Shown piece by piece: positions 17,543 through 27,507 of a DNA stretch of 64,000 nt. A model generated the notes under the pieces. The model was given only the letters and a program-made list of their open reading frames with translations. It was not told the DNA's origin and did no database searches. Each line of letters begins with the position of its first letter. Position 1 is the stretch's first letter. The position numbers were made by a program, and so were the translations under genes. Source of the stretch: Alphaproteobacteria bacterium (GTDB lineage Bacteria > Pseudomonadota > Alphaproteobacteria > Micavibrionales > Micavibrionaceae); assembly GCA_009995045.1 (NCBI GenBank), contig JAACQG010000013.1:21833-85832 (forward strand), written 5' to 3'.

Positions 17543-18847
17543 TTAGAATTTATACGTCAAACCAAGTGAGACAATACCAACATTACCTTCTGTCTTGGCC
17601 TTAACATTAGTAGAGCTAATGCCTGCATTGCGCGTCACATCAATTGTGCCGTCTTCAATCCAGATATAAGTCGCCGCCATATCGACATCGATATTGTCAT
17701 TCAGGCTATATGTCGCACCACCTGATAACCATGTGCGGTCACCATCGGGTGTACGTGATGTACGGTATTCGTTGGTTGTTGGTGTTTCGTCAAACTGCAT
17801 ACCACCGCGGAATGCCCATTTGTCAGAATAATCATATTCCGCACCAACCGCAAAAGCCCAAGTCGACTGATAGTTTTGCACTGTTGTCGAAACTGCTTGT
17901 CCTGGCGTACGGGTAAAGCCGGCCGCCGTATTGATGTTTTCATTTGTGATCGCAGTAATATCTTGGAAGTTATTCCAACCAAACCATGTCGCTTGTCCCA
18001 TAAGGGTCAATTTATCGTTCAAATCATGAGAAATACCAAGCGTTGCAATATCAGGCAAATCAAGATCCGCTGTGCCCGCAACATCGAAATCATTCAGCGT
18101 TGTGCCTTCAGATTTCACACGCCCTTCAAGCTCATGACTAATCGCGGAGTGATACGATAAACCGATTGTTGTAGTTTTAAGCGGCTTGATCTGCGCACCC
18201 AAAGTATAACCAAAAGACCAATCATCACCTTCAAGTGTTGAAGTACCCTCGGTCAAACCACCACCAGTGACACCAGTCGCACTTTTAAGCTCAGCATCAG
18301 AATGTTGAATATTAATCCCACCAGCGATCGAAATCATGTCATTGATCTTAAACGCAAGGCTTGGCTGAACATCAATCACGGCCAATTCTGTTTTTGTTGA
18401 ATCGAAACGTCCGAACCATCCGTCACCGTAATCATTGGCAAGGCCGAAAGGCGCGGTAATACCAATACCCGCCCATAATTGATCATTGATCTGATGTGTA
18501 ACAAAACCGTTAGGAACAGGAGTAGGGCTGTATGGGTTGCCGCCATCGCCTGTATTTGCTGCAGAAACGCCGGTTGAGCCATTATCCGTCAAGCTTGATG
18601 AAGGAATTAATAAATGTGTACTCAACTGTGTTTGCGTGCCGGATAATTTCGTCATACCCGCCGGGTTGAAATAAACCGTACTTGGATCATGTAAATTTGT
18701 CGCTGACCCGGAAAACGCAGATCCCAAACCAGTAACCGATTGTTCTTGAATATAAAAACCTGCAGCATTTGCAGCCATAGGTGAAAGCGCAGTCCCCAAA
18801 GCGCATAAGGATAAAAGGGATAGAAGTTTTTTAGATTGAACTGACAT
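17543..18847 (-). CDS. fadL: FadL/OmpP1-type outer-membrane fatty-acid transporter
   Basis: A 434-residue outer-membrane beta-barrel for uptake of long-chain fatty acids or other hydrophobics. A signal peptide ends at ANAAGFYIQEQSV, and the mature N-terminus forms the hatch (GLGSAFSGSA, then YFNPAGMTKL), which is typical of the family. The C-terminus ends in an aromatic beta strand (SLGLTYKF). GGAG lies six bases before ATG 18847, so the in-frame GTG at 18859 is unlikely. It fits with the beta-oxidation genes in the first 14 kb. Confidence 0.93.
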   Translation of the reverse strand: MSVQSKKLLSLLSLCALGTALSPMAANAAGFYIQEQSVTGLGSAFSGSATNLHDPSTVYFNPAGMTKLSGTQTQLSTHLLIPSSSLTDNGSTGVSAANTGDGGNPYSPTPVPNGFVTHQINDQLWAGIGITAPFGLANDYGDGWFGRFDSTKTELAVIDVQPSLAFKINDMISIAGGINIQHSDAELKSATGVTGGGLTEGTSTLEGDDWSFGYTLGAQIKPLKTTTIGLSYHSAISHELEGRVKSEGTTLNDFDVAGTADLDLPDIATLGISHDLNDKLTLMGQATWFGWNNFQDITAITNENINTAAGFTRTPGQAVSTTVQNYQSTWAFAVGAEYDYSDKWAFRGGMQFDETPTTNEYRTSRTPDGDRTWLSGGATYSLNDNIDVDMAATYIWIEDGTIDVTRNAGISSTNVKAKTEGNVGIVSLGLTYKF

Positions 18848-19028
18848 AGGATTCTCCACACGAAAATTGCTAGAAAGGTGACTTATTTGTAAGGATATAC
18901 TAACCGAAAAGACAATGCCCGTCTAAAACCAAACGTTGTGCACAGCAGCACAATGCACCCATGTGTGACATATTTGCTACACGTCTTATATGTGTCGTGT
19001 CATTTGGTTAGGCTATGAGGTCAGCAAA

Positions 19029-19143
19029 GCAAACCGTAGGTTTTTTTGCCACTAGGACGCAGTCCGTAAAAAGCGCAAACCGTAGGTTTTTTTGCCACTA
19101 GGACGCAGTCCGTAAAAAGCGCAAACCGCAGGTTTGTTTGTTA
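19029..19143 (+). repeat. Tandem 46-bp repeat of paired mini-hairpins
   Basis: Two identical 46-base units (19031-19076 and 19077-19122) and a degenerate third start. Each unit has a small hairpin AAACCGTAGGTTT, then ACTA, a second hairpin GGACGCAGTCC, then GTAAAA. Related pieces occur at 19220-19260, 28325 and 60846. The remainder of 18848-19240 contains no gene that I can support. Confidence 0.85.
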
Positions 19144-19219
19144 AGTAGAGCAAGGCCCTTATGTATAAAAAACAGTGATTTTAAATTTCACGAATTTAAA
19201 ATTGTACCGAGCAAGCGCG

Positions 19220-19260
19220 AGGCGCACGGAGTGCGTAAAATCAGGACGCAGTCCGTAAAA
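19220..19260 (+). repeat. Further copies of the GTAAAA mini-hairpin
   Basis: GCACGGAGTGC followed by GTAAAA, then GGACGCAGTCC followed by GTAAAA. Stem and loop sizes match the 46-base units nearby. The second copy overlaps the last codons of the SCO1 gene on the other strand and so encodes its C-terminal LRTAS. Confidence 0.75.
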
Positions 19261-19909
19261 CAACATCATCATAAATATAATCCGCATCATCATCCATCCG
19301 ATAAAGACCAAGCAAATTACCCTCTGGCCCCATCAAATAAAGATAACTGGAATGATCCATCGTGTAATCTTCCGCTGGATTATCACTATCGGGATCTTCA
19401 ACTTTGCGCGCAAAGATCCGATACGCCTTGGTCACAAAATCAATCTGCGGCTGCGTCCCCGTAAGACCGATAATCTTTGGATGAAACAAACTCACATAAT
19501 CCTTCATGACTGGAACCGTGTCGCGCGTTGGATCAATCGTGATAAACAGCGGCTGAAACTGCGCCGCAATCTCCGGCTTGTTCTTTTCAAGCGCTTTCAT
19601 CACGCGGCTGACTTTCTGAAGCTCCGTCGGGCAAATCGCGGGGCAAAACGTAAAGCCGAAATAAATCAGCTTATATTGATCCGCGTAAGTCTCCTGCGTC
19701 ACCGCCTCACCAAGATGATTGGTCAACGAAAACGGCCCGCCAATCTCTAATCCCGCAATCGGCGAAGCCCCCTTGCTCGCCGAATCCTGTCCACGCACAT
19801 GCGCGGTCTGAAATCGAACCTGATAATACGCCACACCCGCACCAATGATGAGAGCAACAATAGAAAGAATAAAGATCCGCAAAATGCGATTTTTTGTTTG
19901 TGTGTTCAT
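19241..19909 (-). CDS. SCO1/SenC family copper chaperone
   Basis: Membrane-anchored thioredoxin-fold protein that delivers copper to the CuA site of cytochrome c oxidase. In its 222 residues an N-terminal membrane anchor (about 9-28) is followed by the SCO domain, with the copper-binding CxxxC in FCPAICP, the ITIDPTRDT strand, and the distal His ligand in MDHSSYLYL. ATG 19909 is chosen over an in-frame TTG at 19915. The last residues are encoded by a copy of the local repeat element, so the C-terminus may be variable between strains. Confidence 0.92.
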   Translation of the reverse strand: MNTQTKNRILRIFILSIVALIIGAGVAYYQVRFQTAHVRGQDSASKGASPIAGLEIGGPFSLTNHLGEAVTQETYADQYKLIYFGFTFCPAICPTELQKVSRVMKALEKNKPEIAAQFQPLFITIDPTRDTVPVMKDYVSLFHPKIIGLTGTQPQIDFVTKAYRIFARKVEDPDSDNPAEDYTMDHSSYLYLMGPEGNLLGLYRMDDDADYIYDDVVLRTAS

Positions 19910-20014
19910 ATTCAATATATAGATAACCTCACCCCGCTTGGCAACGAGATTGGGAAATTAAAACGTCACACCTTGACAAATTCTCCCACTATGCAAATGT
20001 CAAATCTTACTAGA

Positions 20015-20092
20015 AACCTTCGGGGTGTTTGAGAAATCTCAAACTGAGAAATACCCGCACAACTTGAACCGATTAGAATCGGCGTAAGGAAA
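20015..20092 (+). ncRNA. TPP riboswitch (THI element)
   Basis: The conserved THI-box elements occur in order: CGGGGTG at 20021, the variable P3 hairpin TTTGAGAAATCTCAAA, CTGAGA, ATACCCG, CTTGAACC, and ATTAGAATCGGCGTAAGGA. CCTT (20017-20020) and AAGG (20086-20089) form P1. It lies directly before the ribosome-binding site (AAGGA at 20091) of the tautomerase gene, so thiamine pyrophosphate binding should block translation of the tautomerase-thiC operon. Confidence 0.93.
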
Positions 20093-20101
20093 GGACATAC
20101 T

Positions 20102-22278
<2,177 letters not shown>

Positions 22279-22884
22279 ATGATTGAGCTAGTTAATAAAG
22301 TATTGAACTCAGATACCTTGGGGAATTTTGTTACAAATCCTCAGTTCATTGCTTTTTTAATCGCAATATCATTAGAATTTTTTAGAAGAATAATAATGCC
22401 AAAGGCTCGAATAATTTGGGGCGTAGGTCACGGTTTTAATTTTCTTATACCCCAAAGACCTGATACTGAGCGTGCACAAGCTATTCCGAATTTGCCTGTA
22501 AATACGCGTAGTATGTATGTAAAAAATAATGGTAGGGCAGTAGCTAAAAATGTAGAGTTTTATTTTAACTACAAGCCTGAGCATTATGAGTTATGGCCTG
22601 TAATAGAATACAATGTGGTGAATACGCCAAATGGAAGGTTTATTATTAAAATTCCCTTTATTGGAAAAAAGGAATTTTTTAGAATTGAATTAATTCATTC
22701 AAATAGCAATCCTCCTGAGGTAATGAACGTAAGAGCAGAAAGTGGTGTGTGTCATGAGGTAAACATGGCGCCAATCCAAGTTTTTTCTAGTTTTGTAAAC
22801 TTTCTTATTCTTTTGACCATGTTCTTAGGTATTGTTCAGATAATATCTATTTTTGTATCTTTAATACAGGCATTTGTAATTTAA
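22279..22884 (+). CDS. Membrane-anchored hypothetical protein, AT-rich
   Basis: A 201-residue protein starting on the base after the thiC stop. It has an N-terminal membrane helix (about 22-38) and a strongly hydrophobic C-terminus (about 165-200) around a soluble middle of roughly 120 residues with no known motif. Base and codon use are clearly more AT-rich than in thiC, suggesting recent acquisition. It has no Shine-Dalgarno of its own unless the GAGG in the thiC tail serves. Function unknown. Confidence 0.65.
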   Translation: MIELVNKVLNSDTLGNFVTNPQFIAFLIAISLEFFRRIIMPKARIIWGVGHGFNFLIPQRPDTERAQAIPNLPVNTRSMYVKNNGRAVAKNVEFYFNYKPEHYELWPVIEYNVVNTPNGRFIIKIPFIGKKEFFRIELIHSNSNPPEVMNVRAESGVCHEVNMAPIQVFSSFVNFLILLTMFLGIVQIISIFVSLIQAFVI

Positions 22885-22914
22885 ATAAAAAGTTCGAGAG
22901 CCTTTTAAAATTTA

Positions 22915-23529
22915 ATGTCATATAAAAATGTACCAAGTAATTTAAACGCTCACATCGCCCTGCCCAATATCACGCTTGATTGGCATAAAACGCCAACAAT
23001 GAAAGCGCTTTTTGAGAGTAAGCAGAATGATAAAGAGGTTGATCTCGAACACCTAAAAACCCGTGGCGTTTATATCTCTGTTTATTCGGTGGATGCGTTT
23101 TCCCGTCCCGGATATTACGCGGGCACCACTGGCAATATTTACAACCGAACTTTGCATCACGCCCGCAATATAATGGCGGGCAATTCCTTTATCCCGCATG
23201 AGAAAAACGCGCGTTTCGATGTCGCCGAATATAAACGCAACGACAACATCTCCGACTTTGCCAACGACGCTATGTTTGAGCGCTTAAAAAAGGTCATGTT
23301 CAGCAGCTATATTTTCTATGCCCTGTGCGACGATATGCAAATTTGTAATGGTATTGAGCGCGCATTGATCAAACATATTAAAGATGGTGAGAGCGATAAC
23401 GGATATTTCTCGGGCAATCGCGGTTTTCGCGGCTGCCGAAACTGCCCGCATGAACTGTTAATCACCAATGAGGGACATAACGAAATTATTGATTTACTCG
23501 GCGCTAAACTTGCATTCTCCCCTCCATAA
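22915..23529 (+). CDS. GIY-YIG nuclease-like protein
   Basis: A 204-residue protein with a GIY-YIG-like core: RGVYISVY, then GYYAGTTGNIYNR with the conserved Arg and the following His, the candidate metal-binding Glu in CNGIERALIKHI, and a late Asn in SGNRGF. Four Cys in the C-terminal third (GCRNCP and earlier) may be structural. Such domains occur in mobile and restriction nucleases as well as repair enzymes; which applies here is unknown. It follows the AT-rich membrane protein and may have arrived with it. Confidence 0.65.
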   Translation: MSYKNVPSNLNAHIALPNITLDWHKTPTMKALFESKQNDKEVDLEHLKTRGVYISVYSVDAFSRPGYYAGTTGNIYNRTLHHARNIMAGNSFIPHEKNARFDVAEYKRNDNISDFANDAMFERLKKVMFSSYIFYALCDDMQICNGIERALIKHIKDGESDNGYFSGNRGFRGCRNCPHELLITNEGHNEIIDLLGAKLAFSPP

Positions 23530-23543
23530 GCCCACACAAAAAA

Positions 23544-23568
23544 ACGGGCAGCCCTTAAAGCCGCCCGT
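23544..23568 (-). terminator. Rho-independent terminator of the PLDc_N-type gene
   Basis: ACGGGC and GCCCGT arms extended by GGC/GCT pairs, followed on the minus strand by seven T. It also separates the converging GIY-YIG gene. Confidence 0.8.
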
Positions 23569-23596
23569 CCTTAAATTCATGTATGTATAATACCCG

Positions 23597-23773
23597 TTAA
23601 ACGCCTTTTTTCGCGCCGATCAGGAACCAAAGCGCCATACCGATAACCGGCAAGGCCAGAACGACCACAATCCACACGACTTTCATCAATGTATCAAGCC
23701 CGCTTTTTAGAATGCCGAGTATCGCAATGATGTCGAGCACGAGGACAATCAGTCCCAATAGTCCATATTCCAT
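23597..23773 (-). CDS. Small PLDc_N-type membrane protein, 58 aa
   Basis: A 58-residue protein with two membrane helices: GLLGLIVLVLDIIAILG near the N-terminus, then VVWIVVVLALPVIGMALWF, ending IGAKKGV. This is the PLDc_N (phospholipase D N-terminal) pattern without any phospholipase domain. Proteins of this size are common single-domain members with no firm function. AAAGGAGA precedes the ATG by seven bases. An EcfG-type promoter lies 37 bases upstream, so it is probably a general stress-response gene. Confidence 0.85.
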   Translation of the reverse strand: MEYGLLGLIVLVLDIIAILGILKSGLDTLMKVVWIVVVLALPVIGMALWFLIGAKKGV

Positions 23774-23809
23774 TTAAAAATCTCCTTTGTAAGTATTCTC
23801 AAAAGACCC

Positions 23810-23835
23810 AACGGCTCATGGCCTCCATTGGTTCC
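23810..23835 (-). promoter_or_regulatory. EcfG (general stress sigma) promoter for the PLDc_N gene
   Basis: Minus strand: GGAAC (23835-23831), a 17-base spacer, and CGTT (23813-23810). This matches the alphaproteobacterial EcfG consensus. Its distance to the start codon leaves room for the visible Shine-Dalgarno sequence. Confidence 0.75.
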
Positions 23836-24011
23836 ATGCCCCCGCCAAGCGCCCAAGAATAAACACCCACGCCCCTTGACCAATTCCAAAATAAACAGGA
23901 TAATAATCCTATCATCAAAAACAGCGGCAAGCACCGCCCAAACCGAAGGAGAACCACCCACCCGCAAAACCGATATTCCCGATCATTTCAACACATGACT
24001 GAAATACATAT

Positions 24012-24036
24012 GGAACCAAGCGCGCCATCCATCGTT
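24012..24036 (+). promoter_or_regulatory. EcfG promoter for the 70-residue membrane protein
   Basis: GGAAC (24012-24016), a 16-base spacer, and CGTT (24033-24036). The ATG at 24045 lies only eight bases further, so the transcript would be leaderless or nearly so. The element is divergent to the one at 23810-23835. Nothing else is seen in 23836-24011. Confidence 0.7.
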
Positions 24037-24044
24037 GGCGCAGC

Positions 24045-24257
24045 ATGAATATTGCAACAAAGCTAAAAATCGGATCCCTCGGCCTATTCACCTCAATCGT
24101 CCTCCTTTTGTGGTTTTTCGGCGGAATTTTGGGCGCAATCACGGGGATTATCAAAGGAGAAGCCCTCTTCGCCGTCGCAAGCCTGATTATTCCGGCATTC
24201 GGCGCACTCTACACCGCCATCAGCGCAATTGGCGCGTTACTGGGCCTCATCTTTTAA
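24045..24257 (+). CDS. Small membrane protein, 70 aa
   Basis: A 70-residue protein with two hydrophobic helices (about 10-36 and 40-69) separated by a short GIIKGEA turn, and a basic N-terminus. No family recognised. It has no Shine-Dalgarno sequence, and the EcfG promoter places the transcription start at about the start codon, so a leaderless message is likely. Small stress-induced membrane proteins next to mechanosensitive channels suggest an envelope-stress role; this is inference from position. Confidence 0.7.
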   Translation: MNIATKLKIGSLGLFTSIVLLLWFFGGILGAITGIIKGEALFAVASLIIPAFGALYTAISAIGALLGLIF

Positions 24258-24369
24258 TACGATCACAACACGCCCGTACCCACCCCGTAAAACCCGTCAA
24301 ACGAACCGAAGAAACAGCAATATAGTCCATCATTTCAACATCTTAAAACCCATAAAATAACAAAAATGT

Positions 24370-24395
24370 GGAACCGAACGCACCGCCCATGCATT
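24370..24395 (+). promoter_or_regulatory. EcfG-like promoter for the first MscS gene
   Basis: GGAAC (24370-24374), a 17-base spacer and CATT (24392-24395). The -10 differs from CGTT by one base, so it is weaker evidence than the two elements upstream. ATG follows at 24423. Confidence 0.5.
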
Positions 24396-24422
24396 AGCCC
24401 TGTAAAATAACGGGAAAATACC

Positions 24423-25361
24423 ATGGAAAAATTGCTGAATATCGAACTGCTCACCCCCCTTTATGATCAAATCACGTCAATGGCGGTGGGCTTTATCAAA
24501 ATCCTTCCCATGCTCGGCATCGGTATTTTTGTCCTCGCCATCACATGGGCCATCAGCAAGGCCGTCTCGAAAATTCTTCGAAAATCCCTCTCCCACACCA
24601 AAATGCGTCCCTCGCTAAAAAGCTTGTTCGCAACCCTCGCAAAGGTCGCCGTGTGGACATTCGGTATCATGATCACCGCAACCGTGGTCTTCCCCTCCCT
24701 CACCCCCGCCAAAATGCTCGCAACACTAGGCCTAGGGTCAGTCGCAATTGGTTTTGCGTTTAAGGATGTGTTTGAAAACTTCCTTGCGGGAATTCTCATC
24801 ATGCTGCGCGATCCTATGCGTATCGGCGATTACATCGAATGCGAAGGAGTGGAAGGACGCGTTGAGCATATCTCGATCCGCGAAACATATATTCGCGAAA
24901 CCGATGACGAGCTTGTCCTCGTACCCAATAGTTACCTGTTCAAAAACCCGCTCACCGTGGTCACTGATAAAGCTTTGCGTCGCTTCGAAATCACCGCTGG
25001 CGTCGGCTATGGCGAAGATGTCGACAAATGCCGCGAGATTATCCAAAACGCGGTCGAAGGCGCAGAGTTCATCGAAAAAGACAAACCCGTACAGGTCTTC
25101 GCCAAGGAATTCGGCGACTCCTCCATCAACTACACCGTGCGCTGGTGGTCACAATCCGCGCCAGTCAACAAGCACAAAAGCCGCGACAAAGTGATCTCCG
25201 CGATCAAACGCGCGTTAGATGAGGCAGGCGTAGAAATCCCATTCCCATACCGCACAATGACCTTCAGCGAACCCCTCATCATCAAACAAGACAATGACAG
25301 GGGCAAAGACAGCCAAAACAGCCAAGATAAGGGCGAAAAGCAAGCTGGCGCGAAAAAATAA
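24423..25361 (+). CDS. MscS-type mechanosensitive channel
   Basis: A 312-residue small-conductance mechanosensitive channel, releasing solutes on hypo-osmotic shock. Three membrane helices: near 18-42, 70-95, and the pore helix around 100-130 (LGLGSVAIGFAFKDVFENFLAGILI), where Gly and Ala packing is typical. Then comes the cytoplasmic beta domain (RIGDYIECEGVEGRVEHISIRET, LVPNSYLFKNPLTV) and the alpha/beta cage. The last 35 residues are charged and Lys/Gln-rich. A second MscS gene follows 38 bases downstream, and the upstream EcfG-like promoter suggests stress induction. Confidence 0.93.
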   Translation: MEKLLNIELLTPLYDQITSMAVGFIKILPMLGIGIFVLAITWAISKAVSKILRKSLSHTKMRPSLKSLFATLAKVAVWTFGIMITATVVFPSLTPAKMLATLGLGSVAIGFAFKDVFENFLAGILIMLRDPMRIGDYIECEGVEGRVEHISIRETYIRETDDELVLVPNSYLFKNPLTVVTDKALRRFEITAGVGYGEDVDKCREIIQNAVEGAEFIEKDKPVQVFAKEFGDSSINYTVRWWSQSAPVNKHKSRDKVISAIKRALDEAGVEIPFPYRTMTFSEPLIIKQDNDRGKDSQNSQDKGEKQAGAKK

Positions 25362-25399
25362 TATCCCTTTAAACCCGCATATGGTGTAAAAATAAAAGC

Positions 25400-26464
25400 A
25401 TGGCTGAAAATACAAATCCGCAAATCCTGACCGATCCTATCGACTTTAAAGATGGCTTCGCTCTGGCGTATAATACGGTCGAAAACTGGGCTACGGGTTT
25501 TTACGCGATGCTTCCAAACCTCGTGGTTGGCGTAACCTTTCTCTGCATTTTTGCGATATTGTCATACGCAATCGCGCATCTCATCCGTAAATATTTTGAA
25601 CGTAAAAATCGCATCGACCTCGGAAATATCTTAGGCGATCTCGGCTTTTGGGGATTTATCATCATCGGTTCGCTGATATCGCTGACCATCATTATGCCCT
25701 CGCTCAAACCATCCGATCTTCTCGCAAGCCTGGGGATTGGTTCAATCGCGGCGGGTTTCGCGTTTAAGGAAATCCTGCAAAACTGGCTCGCTGGATTATT
25801 GATCCTGCTGCGCATGCCATTTCGCCGCGGTGACCAAATTCAGGTATTGGAAGCCGAAGGAACCGTCATGCGCATCGAACCGCGCGCAACCATCATCCGC
25901 ACATATGACGGGCGTGACATCGTCGTACCAAACACCATGATTTTCAACAACATGGTGCTCGTCCATACCTCGCAACCGCAACGCCGCGTGGAAATGGATC
26001 TCACTGTCGGCTATGATTACGAGGTTCGCCACATCACCCAAATCATCCAAATGGCGCTGATCAATATTGAGGAAATCCTCGATGATCCATTGCCACAAGT
26101 CATGTGCTGGGAATTGGGCTCAACGTCACTGGGCATCAAATTACGCTGGTGGATCGATTCCGAACGCTCCGAAGAAGTCATCTCACGCGCGCGCGCAGTA
26201 CAGGCAATCAAAGAAGCCTTCGAAGCCAACGACATCGACCCAACAGATCCGCAGCTCATCTATTACCAAAGCGCCAATAAACTCCCTATGGATGACGATA
26301 AAAAGCCTCAATCCGCCGCCAGCAGGCGCGACAAAGCCAACAGCAGTGAAATCATAGTCTCACCGCTACCACCGCCAAATTTTGAAGCCTCCAGCGCCGA
26401 CCCGGAATCCGAAACACCAAAAATCGATGAAAAATCCAAAACCATGCTAAGCGATGATCAATAA
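25400..26464 (+). CDS. Second MscS-type mechanosensitive channel
   Basis: A 354-residue paralogue of the channel just upstream. It shares the three-helix core, the pore segment LGIGSIAAGFAFKEILQNWLAGLLILLR and the beta-domain motif RRGDQIQVLEAEGTVMRIEPRATIIRTYDG, followed by VPNTMIFNN. The C-terminal 60 residues are Ser/Pro/Asp-rich and probably disordered. The two genes are only partly similar, so they are an old duplication or separate acquisitions. They probably give channels of different threshold. Confidence 0.93.
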   Translation: MAENTNPQILTDPIDFKDGFALAYNTVENWATGFYAMLPNLVVGVTFLCIFAILSYAIAHLIRKYFERKNRIDLGNILGDLGFWGFIIIGSLISLTIIMPSLKPSDLLASLGIGSIAAGFAFKEILQNWLAGLLILLRMPFRRGDQIQVLEAEGTVMRIEPRATIIRTYDGRDIVVPNTMIFNNMVLVHTSQPQRRVEMDLTVGYDYEVRHITQIIQMALINIEEILDDPLPQVMCWELGSTSLGIKLRWWIDSERSEEVISRARAVQAIKEAFEANDIDPTDPQLIYYQSANKLPMDDDKKPQSAASRRDKANSSEIIVSPLPPPNFEASSADPESETPKIDEKSKTMLSDDQ

Positions 26465-26509
26465 GCGAAAAACATTGTGCGTGCGCCATTAAACCTATAC
26501 AAAATCCAC

Positions 26510-26776
26510 ATGAGCGAAACACAAAGCCAAAACGAACAGATCGACGCCCTCATCCTCACCGCCGCAAGCGATGAGTTTGTCAAAATCGCTGTGATCATAT
26601 CAAAAGTCTATGACGCAATGCCCGAAGCAGGGATCACGCCGCATATCGATTCCGGCAAAGACATCGCCGAGCGTCTTTACATCCTCGTCGATAATGGCCG
26701 TTTAGAGGTCAAAGGCAATATGCGCCGCTGGCGGGATTCCGAAATCAAACTGATCCATCTGAAAAAACCCGCATAA
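26510..26776 (+). CDS. Conserved hypothetical protein, 88 aa
   Basis: A short soluble protein. The core EFVKIAVIISKVYDAMP is followed by RLYILVDNGRLEVKGNMRRWRDSEIKL. The sequence LVDNGRLEVKGNMRRWRDSEI resembles the end of a small helical, winged-helix-like domain seen in uncharacterised proteobacterial proteins; I cannot assign a function. ATG 26510 is preferred to an upstream GTG at 26477. It ends five bases before the convergent membrane-protein gene. Confidence 0.65.
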   Translation: MSETQSQNEQIDALILTAASDEFVKIAVIISKVYDAMPEAGITPHIDSGKDIAERLYILVDNGRLEVKGNMRRWRDSEIKLIHLKKPA

Positions 26777-26781
26777 CGATC

Positions 26782-27411
26782 CTAATCCTGCATGCGCGCC
26801 GCGCCTGCATCGGGTTTTTGGAATATATGATGTTCCACCATATGCATCCCCAAATCCGCGAACGTCTTAAGCACCATGAAAATTAGCATCCCAAACCCGC
26901 TGAGGCTGCCGAAAATAATCGTCAGATGCATGGGAATAATCCGCATATACGGATAGAACATCAGCGTGCCTAAATTCGGTTTTTTCTGCTTAAAATCACG
27001 CCCCATATTATGCGTCAGGGAAAATGAGTGGCTCAACACGAACGCGGATAAACACACAATCATCAACGCCGCAGTTGTATCATTAATCGCAGCCAGCGGC
27101 ATTTCCGCCCATAAAAACACCGCGTAGCCAGCATGAAACATCCCATAATGAATGGCAAAGAATATGGCGGTCGACCGCTTACCTGCCTCGGTTGCGGGAA
27201 CGGGAGATCCGTTAGACGTCAGCCCTTCTGTCGAGAATTCTCTCAGGGACATCATGCGAATAAAATTGGTCACACCGATCACAACGCTCTGACCCCAATA
27301 AATCCACATCACCTCCCCCAGCGACCATCCATATTTCACCGCCATGACAGCGCTTAAAACATTACCAAATAATAGCGCCAATAATGATACGTCACGTTTC
27401 GCTGAATACAT
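26782..27411 (-). CDS. DUF6498-like integral membrane protein
   Basis: A 209-residue protein with about five membrane segments. YWGQSVVIGVTNFIRMM near residue 35, FFAIHYGMFHAGYAVFLWAEM near 85, and RIIPMHLTIIFG near 160 carry the conserved Trp/Gln/His pattern that I associate with DUF6498; the assignment is from memory of the pattern only. Function unknown. ATG 27411 is preceded by AAGGA; an upstream in-frame TTG at 27447 is less likely. It stands alone between converging and downstream genes. Confidence 0.7.
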   Translation of the reverse strand: MYSAKRDVSLLALLFGNVLSAVMAVKYGWSLGEVMWIYWGQSVVIGVTNFIRMMSLREFSTEGLTSNGSPVPATEAGKRSTAIFFAIHYGMFHAGYAVFLWAEMPLAAINDTTAALMIVCLSAFVLSHSFSLTHNMGRDFKQKKPNLGTLMFYPYMRIIPMHLTIIFGSLSGFGMLIFMVLKTFADLGMHMVEHHIFQKPDAGAARMQD

Positions 27412-27507
27412 ATTCAAATCCTTATGATGAAAAAAAGACGCACCCAATTGTGAGCGCGTCTTTCAAGGTAAGTAAACACAGTGGGAGTGTAAAGTGGGAA
27501 TTAAAAC

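Noticed and set aside
19029-19143. Possible CRISPR array from the tandem 46-base repeat
   Set aside because: The units are directly adjacent with no unique spacers, there are only two full copies, and no cas gene is present.
19138-19464. 108-codon plus-strand ORF over the repeats and the SCO1 gene
   Set aside because: It lies antisense to the well-supported SCO1 gene and begins within the repeat cluster.
23749-23967. 72-codon minus-strand ORF upstream of the PLDc_N gene
   Set aside because: It overlaps the start of the better-supported 58-residue gene and its EcfG promoter, and has no family-like sequence.
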